Shown in pieces: positions 8,133 through 17,262 of a DNA stretch of 64,000 nt. The stretch is from CAZMXP01 sp964570285. GTDB lineage: Bacteria; Planctomycetota; PLA2. The stretch is from assembly GCA_964570285.1 (NCBI GenBank), contig CAZMXP010000004.1, positions 1-64,000 of the forward strand, given 5' to 3'. How positions within the stretch are numbered: position 1 is the stretch's first letter; every line of letters starts with the position of its first letter. The translations under genes were made by a program, and so were the position numbers. The notes under the pieces were generated by a model. It made no database searches and was not told the DNA's origin. It worked only from the letters and a program-made list of their open reading frames with translations.

Positions 8133-10274
8133 ATGCGGGCCAGCCTGATCCTGCTGATCTCCCTTGTGGCCTGCGGCGGAGAGCAACCCCCCGGACCCCC
8201 CGTGAATACACCCACCACGAACCGGCTTGCGACCGAGAAGAGCCCCTATCTGTTGCAACACGCCACCAATCCCGTGGACTGGTATCCGTGGGGCGACGAG
8301 GCGTTCGGGAAGGCAAGGCGCGAGGACAAGCCCGTCTTCCTGTCCATCGGCTACTCGTCGTGCCACTGGTGCCACGTGATGGAGCACGAGTCCTTCGCCG
8401 ACGCGGAGGTCGCCGCCTACCTGAACGAGCACTACGTCTGCGTCAAGCTCGACCGCGAGGAGCGGCCCGACATCGACGAGATCTACATGAACGCGGTGCA
8501 GCTGATGCGCGTGCCCGGCGGCTGGCCGCTCTCGGTCTGGCTGACGGCCGATCGCAAGCCCTTCATGGGCGGCACCTACTTCCCGAAGGAGGCGATGTAC
8601 GGGAGGCCCGGCTTCCTCGACGTGATGCGGCACATCGCCGAGGCGTGGAAGGACCCGGAGATGCGCGCGAAGATCGACCGCAGCAGCGAGCAGATCACCG
8701 ACGCGGTGCGGCAGGTCTACGAGATGGAGGAGCCGCAGCGGCTCGAGGTCGCGGCGCTCGACACCGCCTTCGCGATGGCGCAGGGCGCCTCCGACACGGT
8801 GCACGGCGGGTTCGGCGACGCGCCGAAGTTCCCGAGCCCGTCGAGCGTCGAGATGGTGCTGCGCGCGTGGCATCGCACCGGCGGCGACGAGGCGCGCAAC
8901 ATCGCGGTCAAGACGCTCGACGCGATGGCGCGGGGCGGCATCCACGACCACGTCGGCGGCGGCTTCCACCGCTACGCGACGACGCGGGACTGGCTCGTGC
9001 CGCACTTCGAGAAGATGCTCTATGACAACGGGCAGCTACTGTCGCTGTACGCGTGGGGCTACCGCGCCTTCGGCAGCGAGTTCTACGCGGAGACCGCCCG
9101 CGACATCGCGCGCTGGGTGCTCGCGGAGATGACCGACGCGCAGGGCGGCTTCTACGCCGCGCAGGACGCCGACGACCCCGGCGGCCCCGAGGGCGAGGGC
9201 GGGTTCTATGTGTGGGATCCTGCCTCGATCCGGCGGCTCTTCCCCGACGCCGCGGATCAGCAGGTGCTCTTCGCGCGCTTCGACATCCGCGAGGAGGGCA
9301 ACTGGCACGAGCGGCCGGGGAAGTCGATCCTGCAAGTGTTGAAATCGCGGGCCGAGGTCGCCAGGGAGACGAAGCTCGAGGAGGCGCAGGTGAAGGAGAT
9401 CCTCTCCCGCTGCACCGCCCGCATGTACGCCGAGCGCGAGAAGCGCCCGAAGCCGATGACCGACACGAAGGTGCTCGCCGACTGGAACGGGCTGATGATC
9501 AGCGGCCTTTGCAAGGGATACCAGGCGCTCGGCGAGCAGGCGTGGCTGGATGCCGCGGTGCGCGCGGGGCGGTTCCTGCGCACGACCCTGACGCGGGAGG
9601 ACGGCAGCCTGATCCGCCGCTGGGCCGGCGGCGAGGCGGCGCACGAGGGCGTGCTCTCCGACCACGCCTACGTCGTGCAGGCCTATCTCGATCTCTACGA
9701 GACGACGTTCGACGCCGACTGGCTGCGCGCGGCGATCGCGCTGTCGAAGGTGACCGTCGAGCGCTTCTACGACCCGAAGGAGGGCGGCTTCTTCTATACG
9801 TCGGACCGCGCCGAGGCGCTGATCGCGCGGGGCAAGAGCGGCTATGACAATGCCACGCCCTCCGGCAACGGCGTGATGGCGTTGAACCTGCTGCGACTCT
9901 TCGAACTGACCGGCGACCCGAAGGCGAAGGAGCAGGCGCGAAAGACCCTCGACTTCTTCGGCGCCCGCGTCGGCGCGAGCGCGCTCGGCTTCAGCGCGGT
10001 GCTGATCGCCCTCGACTTCGAGGCGAGCAAGCCGCGCGCGGTGTTCATTGCGGGGGAGCGCGAGGGGGTGAAGCCTCTCGTCGAGGCGGTCTGGCGCGCG
10101 CCCGACCCCAACCGCGTGCTCGCCCTCGTGACGCCGGAGATCGAAAAGCTGCTCCCGCCGGCGAAGGGCAAGACGGCGTCGGACGGCAAGCCCGCGGCCT
10201 ACGTCTGCCGGGACTTCACCTGTGCGGCGCCCGTGACCACGCCGGCGGAACTCGCGAAGCATCTGCGGCGATGA
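8133..10274 (+). CDS. DUF255 (YyaL/spermatogenesis-associated protein 20-like) thioredoxin-domain lipoprotein
   Basis: 713 aa. The start at ATG 8133 gives a lipoprotein signal peptide with lipobox LVAC, so the product should be anchored outside the cytoplasmic membrane. Residues ~28-190 are the DUF255 thioredoxin-like domain with the signature [20 protein letters not shown] and the redox motif CHWC in [18 protein letters not shown]. The rest is an (alpha/alpha)6-barrel domain related to N-acylglucosamine 2-epimerase ([43 protein letters not shown]). Length matches the family (about 680-750 aa). The biochemical role of DUF255 proteins is not settled. A lipoprotein signal is less usual, since many homologues are cytoplasmic. 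Confidence 0.87.
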   Translation: MRASLILLISLVACGGEQPPGPPVNTPTTNRLATEKSPYLLQHATNPVDWYPWGDEAFGKARREDKPVFLSIGYSSCHWCHVMEHESFADAEVAAYLNEHYVCVKLDREERPDIDEIYMNAVQLMRVPGGWPLSVWLTADRKPFMGGTYFPKEAMYGRPGFLDVMRHIAEAWKDPEMRAKIDRSSEQITDAVRQVYEMEEPQRLEVAALDTAFAMAQGASDTVHGGFGDAPKFPSPSSVEMVLRAWHRTGGDEARNIAVKTLDAMARGGIHDHVGGGFHRYATTRDWLVPHFEKMLYDNGQLLSLYAWGYRAFGSEFYAETARDIARWVLAEMTDAQGGFYAAQDADDPGGPEGEGGFYVWDPASIRRLFPDAADQQVLFARFDIREEGNWHERPGKSILQVLKSRAEVARETKLEEAQVKEILSRCTARMYAEREKRPKPMTDTKVLADWNGLMISGLCKGYQALGEQAWLDAAVRAGRFLRTTLTREDGSLIRRWAGGEAAHEGVLSDHAYVVQAYLDLYETTFDADWLRAAIALSKVTVERFYDPKEGGFFYTSDRAEALIARGKSGYDNATPSGNGVMALNLLRLFELTGDPKAKEQARKTLDFFGARVGASALGFSAVLIALDFEASKPRAVFIAGEREGVKPLVEAVWRAPDPNRVLALVTPEIEKLLPPAKGKTASDGKPAAYVCRDFTCAAPVTTPAELAKHLRR

Positions 10275-10332
10275 GGCGCACCGTCGCGTCGCCGGCTTGT
10301 CGCGCCGCGGGCCGCCGCGCTACGCTGTCGGC

Positions 10333-10899
10333 ATGAGCGCCGCCTTCGACGACTACATCGCAAGCGCGCCCGGGTTCGCGCAGCCGGTGCTGCGGAAGAT
10401 CCGCGCGCTCTTCCACAAGGCCTGCCCGGAGATCGAGGAGGTCTTCAAGTGGCGCAACCCCTCGTTCGAGTACAGGGGGCTCGTCGGCGGCATGGCCGCG
10501 TTCAAGGCCCATGTCAGCTTCGGCTTCTGGAAGCAGAAGCTCGTCAAGGGCGCGGACCGGCTTCCCGGCCGGATCACCTCCGTGAAGGACCTGCCGCCGG
10601 ACAAGGTGCTGCTCGCGATGATCCGCGAGGCGGTGCGGCTCAACGAGGAGGGGATCAAGCTGACGAAGGAGAAGCGCGCGAAGCCCGCGCTCGCGGTGCC
10701 CGCCGACCTCGCCGCGGCGCTGAAGAAGAACAGGCAGGCGCGCGCGACCTTCGACGGCTTCCCCCCCGGCCAGCGCCGCGAGTACATCGAGTGGATCGTC
10801 GAGGCGAAGCAGCAGGCGACCCGCGACCGCCGGCTCGCGACGACGATCGAGTGGCTCGCGGAGGGCAAGCGCAAGAACTGGAAGTACGAGAAGTGCTGA
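10333..10899 (+). CDS. YdeI/DUF1801-family protein
   Basis: 188 aa. The N-terminal half has the DUF1801 pattern: DDYIASAPGFAQPVLRKIRA, then EEVFKWRNPSFEYRG and MAAFKAHVSFGFWK. The C-terminal half (PADLAAALKKNRQARATFDG, REYIEWIVEAKQQATRDRRL) is the YdeI/OmpD-associated tail that ends in a Lys-rich KRKNWKYEKC. Family members are small cytoplasmic proteins of unclear role, often linked to stress. TACGCT at 10321-10326, followed by 6 nt and ATG 10333, suggests a leaderless mRNA. A hairpin follows the stop. Confidence 0.85.
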   Translation: MSAAFDDYIASAPGFAQPVLRKIRALFHKACPEIEEVFKWRNPSFEYRGLVGGMAAFKAHVSFGFWKQKLVKGADRLPGRITSVKDLPPDKVLLAMIREAVRLNEEGIKLTKEKRAKPALAVPADLAAALKKNRQARATFDGFPPGQRREYIEWIVEAKQQATRDRRLATTIEWLAEGKRKNWKYEKC

Positions 10900-10902
10900 G
10901 CG

Positions 10903-10925
10903 AAATCGGCTGCGCCGATTTTGCC
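10903..10925 (+). terminator. Intrinsic terminator-like hairpin
   Basis: AAATCGGC (10903-10910), loop TGC, then GCCGATTT (10914-10921), followed by TTG. It begins 3 nt after the stop of the DUF1801 gene. Confidence 0.65.
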
Positions 10926-10966
10926 TAGGACGTGGCAGGGGTGGACTGTCCTTCGTGAGGACATTC

Positions 10967-11422
10967 ATGCTCTCTCGACATCGCGTTCCCACCCATCCCG
11001 GCGAGATTCTCCTGCGGGAATACCTTGAGCCCCTCGGAATCACGCAGGTCGCATTCGCGAAGAATCTGGGTGTGCCCGTGCAGCGGATCAACGAACTCGT
11101 ACGTGGAAAGCGTGGCGTCACGGCAGAGACCGCTGGGCTCCTCGCGGACGCTCTGGATGTCTCCCCGGAGTTCTGGATGAACTTGCAGAGCGGCCATCAC
11201 CTCGCCCGCGTGTCGGCGAACGAGTACTCCCTTGCCGCTGAGCGCAAGGCCCCCGCTGTTCGCCCGCTTCCGGCGCTCGTGGGCGCCGCGAGGGGGCCAA
11301 GCGGGCAGCCAGGCGCCGCCGCGGGCAGGCCTGACCGGAAGCCGTTGCCCCCTTGTGCCACACTGTCGGCGTGGCTACCGAAGACCCGCTGGCCGACGGG
11401 GCGCTGCCCCCGGACCCCCTGA
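10967..11422 (+). CDS. Solitary HigA-like XRE antitoxin with an aberrant C-terminal extension
   Basis: 151 aa. Residues ~4-80 match the HigA/VapI antitoxin family: HPGEILLREYLEPLGITQ, a helix-turn-helix (QVAFAKNLGVPVQRINELVR), GKRGVTAETAGLLADALDV and SPEFWMNLQ. The family normally ends shortly after this point, whereas here ~70 unrelated, Pro/Arg-rich residues follow and run 52 bp into pdxH, so the natural stop has probably been lost. No HigB toxin lies on either side. ATG 10967 is chosen because TGAGGA sits 5 nt upstream. GC content is visibly lower than in the neighbours, which suggests transfer. It may be an antitoxin relic or an orphan regulator. Confidence 0.7.
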   Translation: MLSRHRVPTHPGEILLREYLEPLGITQVAFAKNLGVPVQRINELVRGKRGVTAETAGLLADALDVSPEFWMNLQSGHHLARVSANEYSLAAERKAPAVRPLPALVGAARGPSGQPGAAAGRPDRKPLPPCATLSAWLPKTRWPTGRCPRTP

Positions 11423-11985
11423 TTCTCTTCCATGATTGGTGGAAGCGCGCGCATGACGCGGCGCTGCCCGAGCCCGCCGCCGCGGCGTTGGCGACCGTGG
11501 ACGGCGAGGGGCGGCCCTCGGCGCGGATGGTGCTGATCCGCGGCGCGGATGCGCGTGGGTTCTTCGTCTACACCAACTACCGGAGCCGCAAGGCGCGCGA
11601 GATGGACGCGACCGGCCGCGCGGCGTTGACGGTCCACTGGGCGGCGCTGATGCGGCAGATCCGCATCGAGGGGCGCGCCGGGCGCGCCAGCGCCGCCGAC
11701 AGCGATGCCTACTGGAGTTCGCGGCCGCGCGAGAGCCAGATCGGCGCGCATGCGTCGCCGCAGAGCGAGGTGATCGCCGACCGCGCCGCGCTCGACCGGC
11801 GCGTCGAGGAGGTGACCGAGCGCTTCCGCGGGCGCGTCGTGCCGCGGCCGGCCCACTGGGGCGGGTACGTGATCGTGCCCGACCGCATCGAATTCTGGCA
11901 GGGGCGGCTTGCGCGGCTGCACGACCGCGTGCTCTACCGGCGGGAGGGGGGCGGGGCGTGGGTGGTGGAGCGGTTGGCGCCGTAG
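11371..11985 (+). CDS. pdxH: Pyridoxamine/pyridoxine 5'-phosphate oxidase
   Basis: 204 aa, cytoplasmic FMN enzyme that oxidises PNP/PMP to pyridoxal 5'-phosphate. PdxH hallmarks are present: PLILFHDWWKRAHDA, PSARMVLIRGADARGFFVYT, NYRSRKAREM for FMN/phosphate contacts, and QIRIEGRA. The C-terminal substrate region includes WSSRPRESQIGAHASPQS, PAHWGGYVIVPDRIEFWQG and RLHDRVLYRR. Length is normal. GTG 11371 follows CACACT plus GTCGGC, the same spacing as in the upstream DUF1801 gene, so a leaderless start is likely; TTG 11353 is a less likely alternative. The 188 bp that follow hold a promoter but no recognisable gene. Confidence 0.92.
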   Translation: MATEDPLADGALPPDPLILFHDWWKRAHDAALPEPAAAALATVDGEGRPSARMVLIRGADARGFFVYTNYRSRKAREMDATGRAALTVHWAALMRQIRIEGRAGRASAADSDAYWSSRPRESQIGAHASPQSEVIADRAALDRRVEEVTERFRGRVVPRPAHWGGYVIVPDRIEFWQGRLARLHDRVLYRREGGGAWVVERLAP

Positions 11986-12149
11986 CGCCTCTCCGCTGCA
12001 CGCGTGGACGCCGCGCCCGCGAGTCCGGCCCTCCGCAGCAGAGACCGGAGGGTCCCGAGCGCCACCTCGCGGTGGTCAGGCGGCCGGCGCCGGAGCGACG
12101 TGCCCCCCCGCGCCCCTCCGAACTCGACGCACGGGGAGTGCGTTCGCGG

Positions 12150-12169
12150 TAGACTCGGCGCCGGAGGGA
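12150..12169 (+). promoter_or_regulatory. -10 and Shine-Dalgarno of the molybdenum hydroxylase operon
   Basis: TAGACT (12150-12155) is followed by GGAGGGAG (12163-12170 region) and ATG 12174. Unlike most promoters in this window it leaves room for a ribosome binding site. Confidence 0.45.
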
Positions 12170-12173
12170 GCAG

Positions 12174-12773
12174 ATGTCCGACGACAAGTTCCGCGTTTCG
12201 CGACGCGACATGTTGCGGGGTGCCGGCGTCGCCGCCGCGCTCGGCGCGCTCGCGCCGGGGGTACGGGCCGAGCCGCCTGGGAGGGGGGCGAGCGGCCTCT
12301 CCCGCGTCGGCCCCGGGGCGACGAAGATCGAGCTTTCGATCAACGGCAAGGCGCACGTGCTCGAGGTCGAGCCGCGCGTGACGCTGCTCGACGCGCTGCG
12401 CGACCGGCTCGAACTGACCGGCAGCAAGCGCGTCTGCGACCGCGGCGCCTGCGGCGCCTGCACCGTGCACCTCGACGGCCGCCCGGTCAACTCCTGCACG
12501 ATGCTCGCGATCGACGCGGAGGGGTACAGAGTCCGCACGATCGAGGGGCTCGAAGGGCCCGACGGGCTGCACCCGGTGCAGGCCGCCTTCCTCAAGCACG
12601 ACGCGCTCCAGTGCGGCTTCTGCACGCCCGGCATGGTGATGTCCTGCGCGGCGCTCGTCGGGACGGTCAAGAACCCGACCGACGCGCAGATCCGCCGCGC
12701 GGTCTCCGGCAACCTCTGCCGCTGCGGCACCTACGGCCACGTCTTCGCGGCCTGCAAGGAGGCGGCGCGATGA
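12174..12773 (+). CDS. Periplasmic aldehyde oxidoreductase, [2Fe-2S] subunit (PaoA-like)
   Basis: 199 aa. The N-terminus has a twin-arginine signal (SRRDMLRGAGVAAALG), so the complex is exported folded through Tat. Two [2Fe-2S] clusters are evident: plant-ferredoxin type CDRGACGACTVHLDGRPVNSC (about residues 86-106) and the four-helix type CGFCTPGMVMSC with CRCGTYGHVFAAC near the C-terminus. This is the electron-transfer subunit of xanthine oxidase-family molybdenum hydroxylases. The gene order (FeS with Tat signal, Moco, FAD subunit with extra Cys) resembles paoABC/yagTSR, though the order of the last two is swapped. The next gene overlaps it by ATGA. Confidence 0.88.
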   Translation: MSDDKFRVSRRDMLRGAGVAAALGALAPGVRAEPPGRGASGLSRVGPGATKIELSINGKAHVLEVEPRVTLLDALRDRLELTGSKRVCDRGACGACTVHLDGRPVNSCTMLAIDAEGYRVRTIEGLEGPDGLHPVQAAFLKHDALQCGFCTPGMVMSCAALVGTVKNPTDAQIRRAVSGNLCRCGTYGHVFAACKEAAR

Positions 12774-14962
12774 GCGAACTGCGCCTCGGCTTCCCCGGCA
12801 ACGAGAAGAAGGTCGACGCCCCCGACGTGAAGGACTCCCCCGCGCCGTGGGACCTCGGCTCCGATCTCGCCGTCGTCGGCAAAGACCACCCGCGCCTCGA
12901 CGGCGCGCTCAAGGTGACCGGCCGCGCGAAGTACAGCTACGACATCCGCTTCCCCGGGATGATCTACGCGAAGATGCTGCGCTCGCCGCACGCGAGCGCG
13001 ATCGTGAGGAAGCTCGACCTTTCCAAGGCGAAGGCGCTTGCCGGCGTGGTCTATTCGGAGGGGGCCGCGGGGGCGCGCATCCGCCACGCGGGGCAGGAGG
13101 TCTGCGGCCTCGCCGCCGAGAGCGAGGAGATCCTCGACGACGCGCTCGCGCTGGTCGAGGTCGAGTACGAGGTGCTCGACCACGCGGCGACCCTCGACAT
13201 GGCGATGGCGGAGGGCGCCGCGAAGGTGCTCGACGACGGCCCCAACGTGCGCGGCGGACGCGCGCCGGGCAACCTCGACGCGGTCGCGAAGGCGCATGCC
13301 GAGGCCGACGTCGTCGTCGAGCAGGAGTACAGGACGCAGGTGCAGACGCACAGTTGCCTCGAGACGCACGGATGCGTCTGCAAGTGGGAGGGGGGCAAGC
13401 TCACCGTCTGGGCGAGCACGCAGGCGACCTTCGCGATCCAGTCTTCGATGGCGCAGGCGCTTCGGATGCCCGCCGCCGACATCCTCGTCATCACCGAGCA
13501 CATGGGCGGCGGCTTCGGCTCGAAGTTCGGCATCAGCTCGTGGGACGCCTTCTGCGCGCGCGCCGCGCGCGAGACCAAGCGGCCCTGCCGGCTGATGCTC
13601 GACCGGCGCGAGGAGCATCTCGTCGCGGGCAACCGGCCCGACTCGATCCAGCGCTGCAAGTTCAGCGCGAAACGGGACGGGACGCTCTGCGGCGCATCCG
13701 TCGAAGCCTTCGGCACCGCGGGGAACGGGGGGGGTGCGGGGGTCTTCAACCCGGGGATCTATGCGTTCAAGGCCGCGGCGCTGACGCAGTCGGACGTGCT
13801 GACGCACGCGGGCGGCGCGCGCGCGTTCCGCGCCCCGTCGCACCCGCAAGGGGTCTTCGCCCTCGAGGGGATGATGGACGAACTGGCCGACGCGCTCGGC
13901 ATGGACCCGCTCGCGTTCAGGAAGAAGAACGACCGCCACCCGGTGCGGCTCGCGCAGTACGACGTCGGCGCGAAGGAGATCGGCTGGGAGCGGCGCGTGA
14001 AATCGGGCAGCGCGAAGGGGCCCGTGAAGCGCGGCCTCGGCATGGCCTCGACCCGGTGGGGACACAACGCGCGCCCCGGCGACGCGGTGAACTGCCGCAT
14101 CGGGCGCGACGGCTCGGTGCTCTTCAGCAACGGGTCGCAGGACATCGGCACCGGCACGCGCACGGTCATCGCGGTCATCGGCGCGGAGGAACTCGGCCTG
14201 CCGGTCGCACGCGTCTCGGTGCGGCTGGGCCACACCTCCGACCCCTACGGCCACGGCAGCGGCGGCTCGGTCACGGCGCCGTCCATCGCGCCGGTCGTCC
14301 GCCACGCGGCCTGGCTCGCGAAGCGGGAGCTGCTCGCCGCCGTCGCCGCCGCGGCCGGCGGCGATGCGGGCACGATGGACCTGCGCGGCGGCAGGGTCGT
14401 CGGCGGCAGCCGCGACCTCACCTTCGAGCAGGCCTGCGCGATGATGCCGAAGGAGGCGATCGAGGCGCAGGGGCAGGGGCGGGCGGAGTTCTTCGGCCTG
14501 CCGCGGTTCAGCGGCGAGGTCGCCGGCGTGCAGTTCGCCGAGGTCGACGTGGACACCGAGACGGGCGCGGTGCGCGTCGTGAAGATTGTCGCGGTGCAGG
14601 ACTGCGGCCTCGTCGTCGACCCGTTGCTCGCCCGGAGCCAGATCAGCGGCGGCGTGATCCAGGGCATCTCCTACGCGCTCTTCGAGGAGAGGATCCTCGA
14701 CCGGGCGACCGGCAACATGGTCAACCCGAACCTGCTCGACTACAAGGTGCTCGGCGCCGCCGACATGCCGGAGATCGTCTCGATCGCCTTCTCGGTCGCC
14801 AACGGCATCAGCCCGACCGGCGTCAGCAGCCTCGGCGAGCCGCCGACGGTGCCGACGGCGGGGGCGATCGGCAACGCGGTCGCGAACGCGATCGGCGCGC
14901 GGGTGCGCTCGCTGCCGATCACGCCGGACAAGGTGCTCGCGGCGCTGGGGGTGCTCTCATGA
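12770..14962 (+). CDS. Molybdenum hydroxylase large subunit (xanthine dehydrogenase/PaoC-like)
   Basis: 730 aa, the molybdopterin-cytosine-dinucleotide-binding subunit. Features seen are KVTGRAKYSYDIRFPGMIYA at the start, GGGFGSKFG for cofactor binding, ARAFRAPSHPQG, GSQDIGTGTRTVIA, and the C-terminal SLGEPPTVPTAGAIGNAVAN with the expected catalytic Glu. Position ~315-325 contains a Gly stretch, GNGGGAGVFNPG, encoded by the G-tract motif found in other genes here. It probably oxidises aldehydes or N-heterocycles; the substrate cannot be read from sequence. Part of a four-gene operon with overlapping starts and stops. Confidence 0.9.
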   Translation: MSELRLGFPGNEKKVDAPDVKDSPAPWDLGSDLAVVGKDHPRLDGALKVTGRAKYSYDIRFPGMIYAKMLRSPHASAIVRKLDLSKAKALAGVVYSEGAAGARIRHAGQEVCGLAAESEEILDDALALVEVEYEVLDHAATLDMAMAEGAAKVLDDGPNVRGGRAPGNLDAVAKAHAEADVVVEQEYRTQVQTHSCLETHGCVCKWEGGKLTVWASTQATFAIQSSMAQALRMPAADILVITEHMGGGFGSKFGISSWDAFCARAARETKRPCRLMLDRREEHLVAGNRPDSIQRCKFSAKRDGTLCGASVEAFGTAGNGGGAGVFNPGIYAFKAAALTQSDVLTHAGGARAFRAPSHPQGVFALEGMMDELADALGMDPLAFRKKNDRHPVRLAQYDVGAKEIGWERRVKSGSAKGPVKRGLGMASTRWGHNARPGDAVNCRIGRDGSVLFSNGSQDIGTGTRTVIAVIGAEELGLPVARVSVRLGHTSDPYGHGSGGSVTAPSIAPVVRHAAWLAKRELLAAVAAAAGGDAGTMDLRGGRVVGGSRDLTFEQACAMMPKEAIEAQGQGRAEFFGLPRFSGEVAGVQFAEVDVDTETGAVRVVKIVAVQDCGLVVDPLLARSQISGGVIQGISYALFEERILDRATGNMVNPNLLDYKVLGAADMPEIVSIAFSVANGISPTGVSSLGEPPTVPTAGAIGNAVANAIGARVRSLPITPDKVLAALGVLS

Positions 14963-15912
14963 AACAGTTCGGCTACGTCCACAGCGACAGCTTCGCCGCC
15001 GCGTCGAAGGCGCTCGCGTCGAACGGCGACGCGTTGGCGAAGGGGGCGGGCACCGACCTGCTCGATCTCCTCAAGGAGCGCGTCCTCGAGCCGGCCGAGA
15101 TCGTGAACCTGCTCCGGATCAAGCGCGAGGAGGGCAAGGGCGAACTGAGCGCGCTCGCGACGCTGGCCGAGGTGGCCGAGGACGAGTGGATCAGGGCGGA
15201 GTTCCCCGCGCTGCACAAGGCGGCGGGGGAGGCGGCGACGCCGCAGATCCGCAACGTCGGCACCGTCGGCGGCAACCTCTGCCAGTCGACGCGCTGCTGG
15301 TTCCTGCGCCAGAAGGGGTTCGAGTGCTTCAAGCTCGGCGCGGGCAACTGCGCCGCGATGGCCGAGGGCGCCGCGAACCGCCACCACGCGATCTTCCCGC
15401 ACCGCCGCTGCGCCTGCGCGCATCCGAGCAACCTCGCGCCCGCGCTGATCGCGCTCAAGGCGCGCCTCGCCTGCGTCCACCCCGACGGCGACCGCATCCT
15501 CGACGCCGAACTGCTCTACGAGCAGCCGAAGAGCGGCAAGATCTCCGACACGGTGCTGCGGCAGGGCGAACTGATCCGCGCCGTGCTGCTCGAGCCCTCG
15601 CCGCTCGCCAAGCGCAGCACCTATCTCGAGTTCCGCGAGCGCCTCTCCTTCGACTTCGCCGTCGCGTCCGTCGCGGTCGCGCTCGACATGCAGGGCGGCA
15701 CCGTCAAGGAGGCGCGCATCGTCTGCGGCGGCGTCGCGCCGACCCCCTACCGCGCCACGAAGGCGGAAAGCGCGCTCACGGGCCGGAAGCCCGACCCGGC
15801 CGCGGCCGCCGCGGCGGCGGTCGAGGGGGCGGAGCCCCTCGCCCAGAACCGGCACAAGGTCGTCATCCTGAAGCGCCTCGTGCAGCGCGCCCTCGAGGAG
15901 GTGATCGCATGA
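14959..15912 (+). CDS. Molybdenum hydroxylase FAD/[4Fe-4S] subunit (PaoB-like)
   Basis: 317 aa. The FAD-binding PCMH-type domain covers the first ~220 residues (GAGTDLLDLLKE, GTVGGNLCQSTRCWFLRQKG). An inserted Cys cluster (C in NLCQSTRC, ECFKLGAGNC, HRRCACAHPS) matches the additional [4Fe-4S] loop of PaoB and 4-hydroxybenzoyl-CoA reductase beta. The C-terminal CO_deh_flav_C domain follows (TYLEFRERLSFDFAVASVAV, CGGVAPTPYRATKAE). It starts by ATGA overlap with the previous gene and is followed the same way by the small Cys-rich gene. It links substrate electrons to the acceptor. Confidence 0.88.
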   Translation: MKQFGYVHSDSFAAASKALASNGDALAKGAGTDLLDLLKERVLEPAEIVNLLRIKREEGKGELSALATLAEVAEDEWIRAEFPALHKAAGEAATPQIRNVGTVGGNLCQSTRCWFLRQKGFECFKLGAGNCAAMAEGAANRHHAIFPHRRCACAHPSNLAPALIALKARLACVHPDGDRILDAELLYEQPKSGKISDTVLRQGELIRAVLLEPSPLAKRSTYLEFRERLSFDFAVASVAVALDMQGGTVKEARIVCGGVAPTPYRATKAESALTGRKPDPAAAAAAAVEGAEPLAQNRHKVVILKRLVQRALEEVIA

Positions 15913-16115
15913 GACCGCTCACCGCCTGCAAGCACCTCCAGAACAAGGCCTTCTTCTTCCCGCCGCCGGTCGAGGGCTACGACGAGGAACTCGGCCTCCG
16001 GACGCCCTGCTGGTGCATCCGGACCCACCAGCCGGTGGGCCCCGACGGCGGCGAGGCCTCCCTCGAGCGCTGCGACAAGAGCCGCACCTGCTTCCAACCC
16101 GCCGTGCAACTGTGA
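15909..16115 (+). CDS. Small Cys-rich protein of the molybdenum hydroxylase operon
   Basis: 68 aa, translationally coupled to the FAD subunit (ATGA, 15909-15912). It contains six cysteines: one in TACKH, two in PCWCIRTH, one in ERCDK, one in RTC and a His/Cys-rich context, plus an aromatic patch FFFPPPVEGYDEELG. There is no signal peptide or membrane segment. The spacing could bind a metal or Fe-S cluster. I do not recognise the family. Position and coupling suggest an accessory electron-transfer or maturation factor for the oxidoreductase. Confidence 0.72.
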   Translation: MRPLTACKHLQNKAFFFPPPVEGYDEELGLRTPCWCIRTHQPVGPDGGEASLERCDKSRTCFQPAVQL

Positions 16116-17254
16116 AGAAGGGCGCCCTCGGGGTCCTCTTCCTGACGGTCTTCGTCGACCTGCTCGGGTTCGGCATCGTCCTGCCGCTGCTGCCGCTCTA
16201 CGCGAGGGACCATGGCGCCTCCCCGGGCCAGATCGGGCTCCTGTTCGCGTCCTTCTCGGCGATGCAGCTGCTCTTCGCGCCGCTCTGGGGCCGACTGAGC
16301 GACCGCCACGGCCGCAGGCCGATGCTGATGCTGGGCCTCTTCGGCAGCATCCTCTCCTACACGCTCTTCGCGTTCGCGCCCGACTACACGTGGCTTCTCG
16401 TCTCGCGCGCCGCGGCGGGCTTCTTCGGCGCGACGATCGGCACCGCGCAGGCCTACATCGCGGACGTGACGGGCCGCCACGACCGCGGCAAGCAGATGGC
16501 GCTCATCGGCGCCGCGTTCGGCGTCGGCTTCGCGTTCGGACCGTCGATCGGCGGCCTCTCCCACGCGCTGAGTCCCGCGGCGCCCGGCCTCATCGCCGCG
16601 GGCTTCTCGCTCGTCGCGTTCCTGATCGCGTGGAAGAGGCTCCCGGAACCGGAGCGCCACGTCGAACGGATCGTGGGGGGGGTCGGGGGCCTGAGGTACA
16701 TCGCGAGCCACCCGGTCGCGCTGCTCGCGGTCGCGCTGCAGGTGATCGTGACCTTCTGCTTCGCGAATTTCGAGGGCACGCTCGCGCTCTTCTCGCGCGA
16801 CCGCTGGCAGTTCGACATCCTCGCGAACGGCTTTCTCTTCACCTACCTCGGCGTGCTGATGCTCGTCTTCCAGGGGCTCGTCGTGCGCCGCCTGATGCCG
16901 AGGGTGGGGGAGGCGCGCTTCGCCGTCATGGGATGCCTGCTGCTCGGCGGGGGGCTGCTGGGCATCGCGCTCGGGGGGAAGTTCGTCGTCATGGCCGTGG
17001 CCGTGCTCGGCTTCTCGATGACCTCCCCGTCGCTCGCGAGCCTGCTCTCGCAGGCGACGCCCGCCGACATGCAGGGGGAGGTGCTCGGCATCGGCCAGTC
17101 CGGCCTCGCGTTGGCGCGCATCCTGGGCCCGTGGGCGGGGAACCTGCTCTTCGGCCTTGCCCCCGAGACCCCCTATGAATACGCCGCAGGCGTGATGGCG
17201 ATCGGCCTCCTGGGGTCGCTGCTGCTCGCGGCGCGGGTGCGCGCCGTCCGATAG
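16112..17254 (+). CDS. Major facilitator superfamily transporter (TetA/DHA1-like)
   Basis: 380 aa with about 12 predicted transmembrane helices. MFS signatures include GALGVLFLTVFVDLLGFGIV in TM1, the motif-A loop GRLSDRHGRRPMLMLG, the motif-C-like GFAFGPSIGG after TM5, and a second-half FVVMAVAVLGFSM. It resembles drug/H+ antiporters of the DHA1 group such as tetracycline efflux proteins; the substrate is unknown. GTG 16112 overlaps the TGA of the Cys-rich gene, so it may belong to the same transcript. uppP follows after 8 bp. Confidence 0.85.
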   Translation: MKKGALGVLFLTVFVDLLGFGIVLPLLPLYARDHGASPGQIGLLFASFSAMQLLFAPLWGRLSDRHGRRPMLMLGLFGSILSYTLFAFAPDYTWLLVSRAAAGFFGATIGTAQAYIADVTGRHDRGKQMALIGAAFGVGFAFGPSIGGLSHALSPAAPGLIAAGFSLVAFLIAWKRLPEPERHVERIVGGVGGLRYIASHPVALLAVALQVIVTFCFANFEGTLALFSRDRWQFDILANGFLFTYLGVLMLVFQGLVVRRLMPRVGEARFAVMGCLLLGGGLLGIALGGKFVVMAVAVLGFSMTSPSLASLLSQATPADMQGEVLGIGQSGLALARILGPWAGNLLFGLAPETPYEYAAGVMAIGLLGSLLLAARVRAVR

Positions 17255-17262
17255 AGAGGGAC

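Noticed and set aside
3545..9025. Very long open frame opposite the glycogen gene
   Set aside because: It is a shadow created by high GC; composition is Arg/Leu/Glu repetitive and the opposite strand has a fully recognisable enzyme fusion.
12085..12115. Third copy of the 48-bp module (GGAGCGACG followed by C7)
   Set aside because: Only about 20 nt resemble the unit and no G7 arm precedes it.
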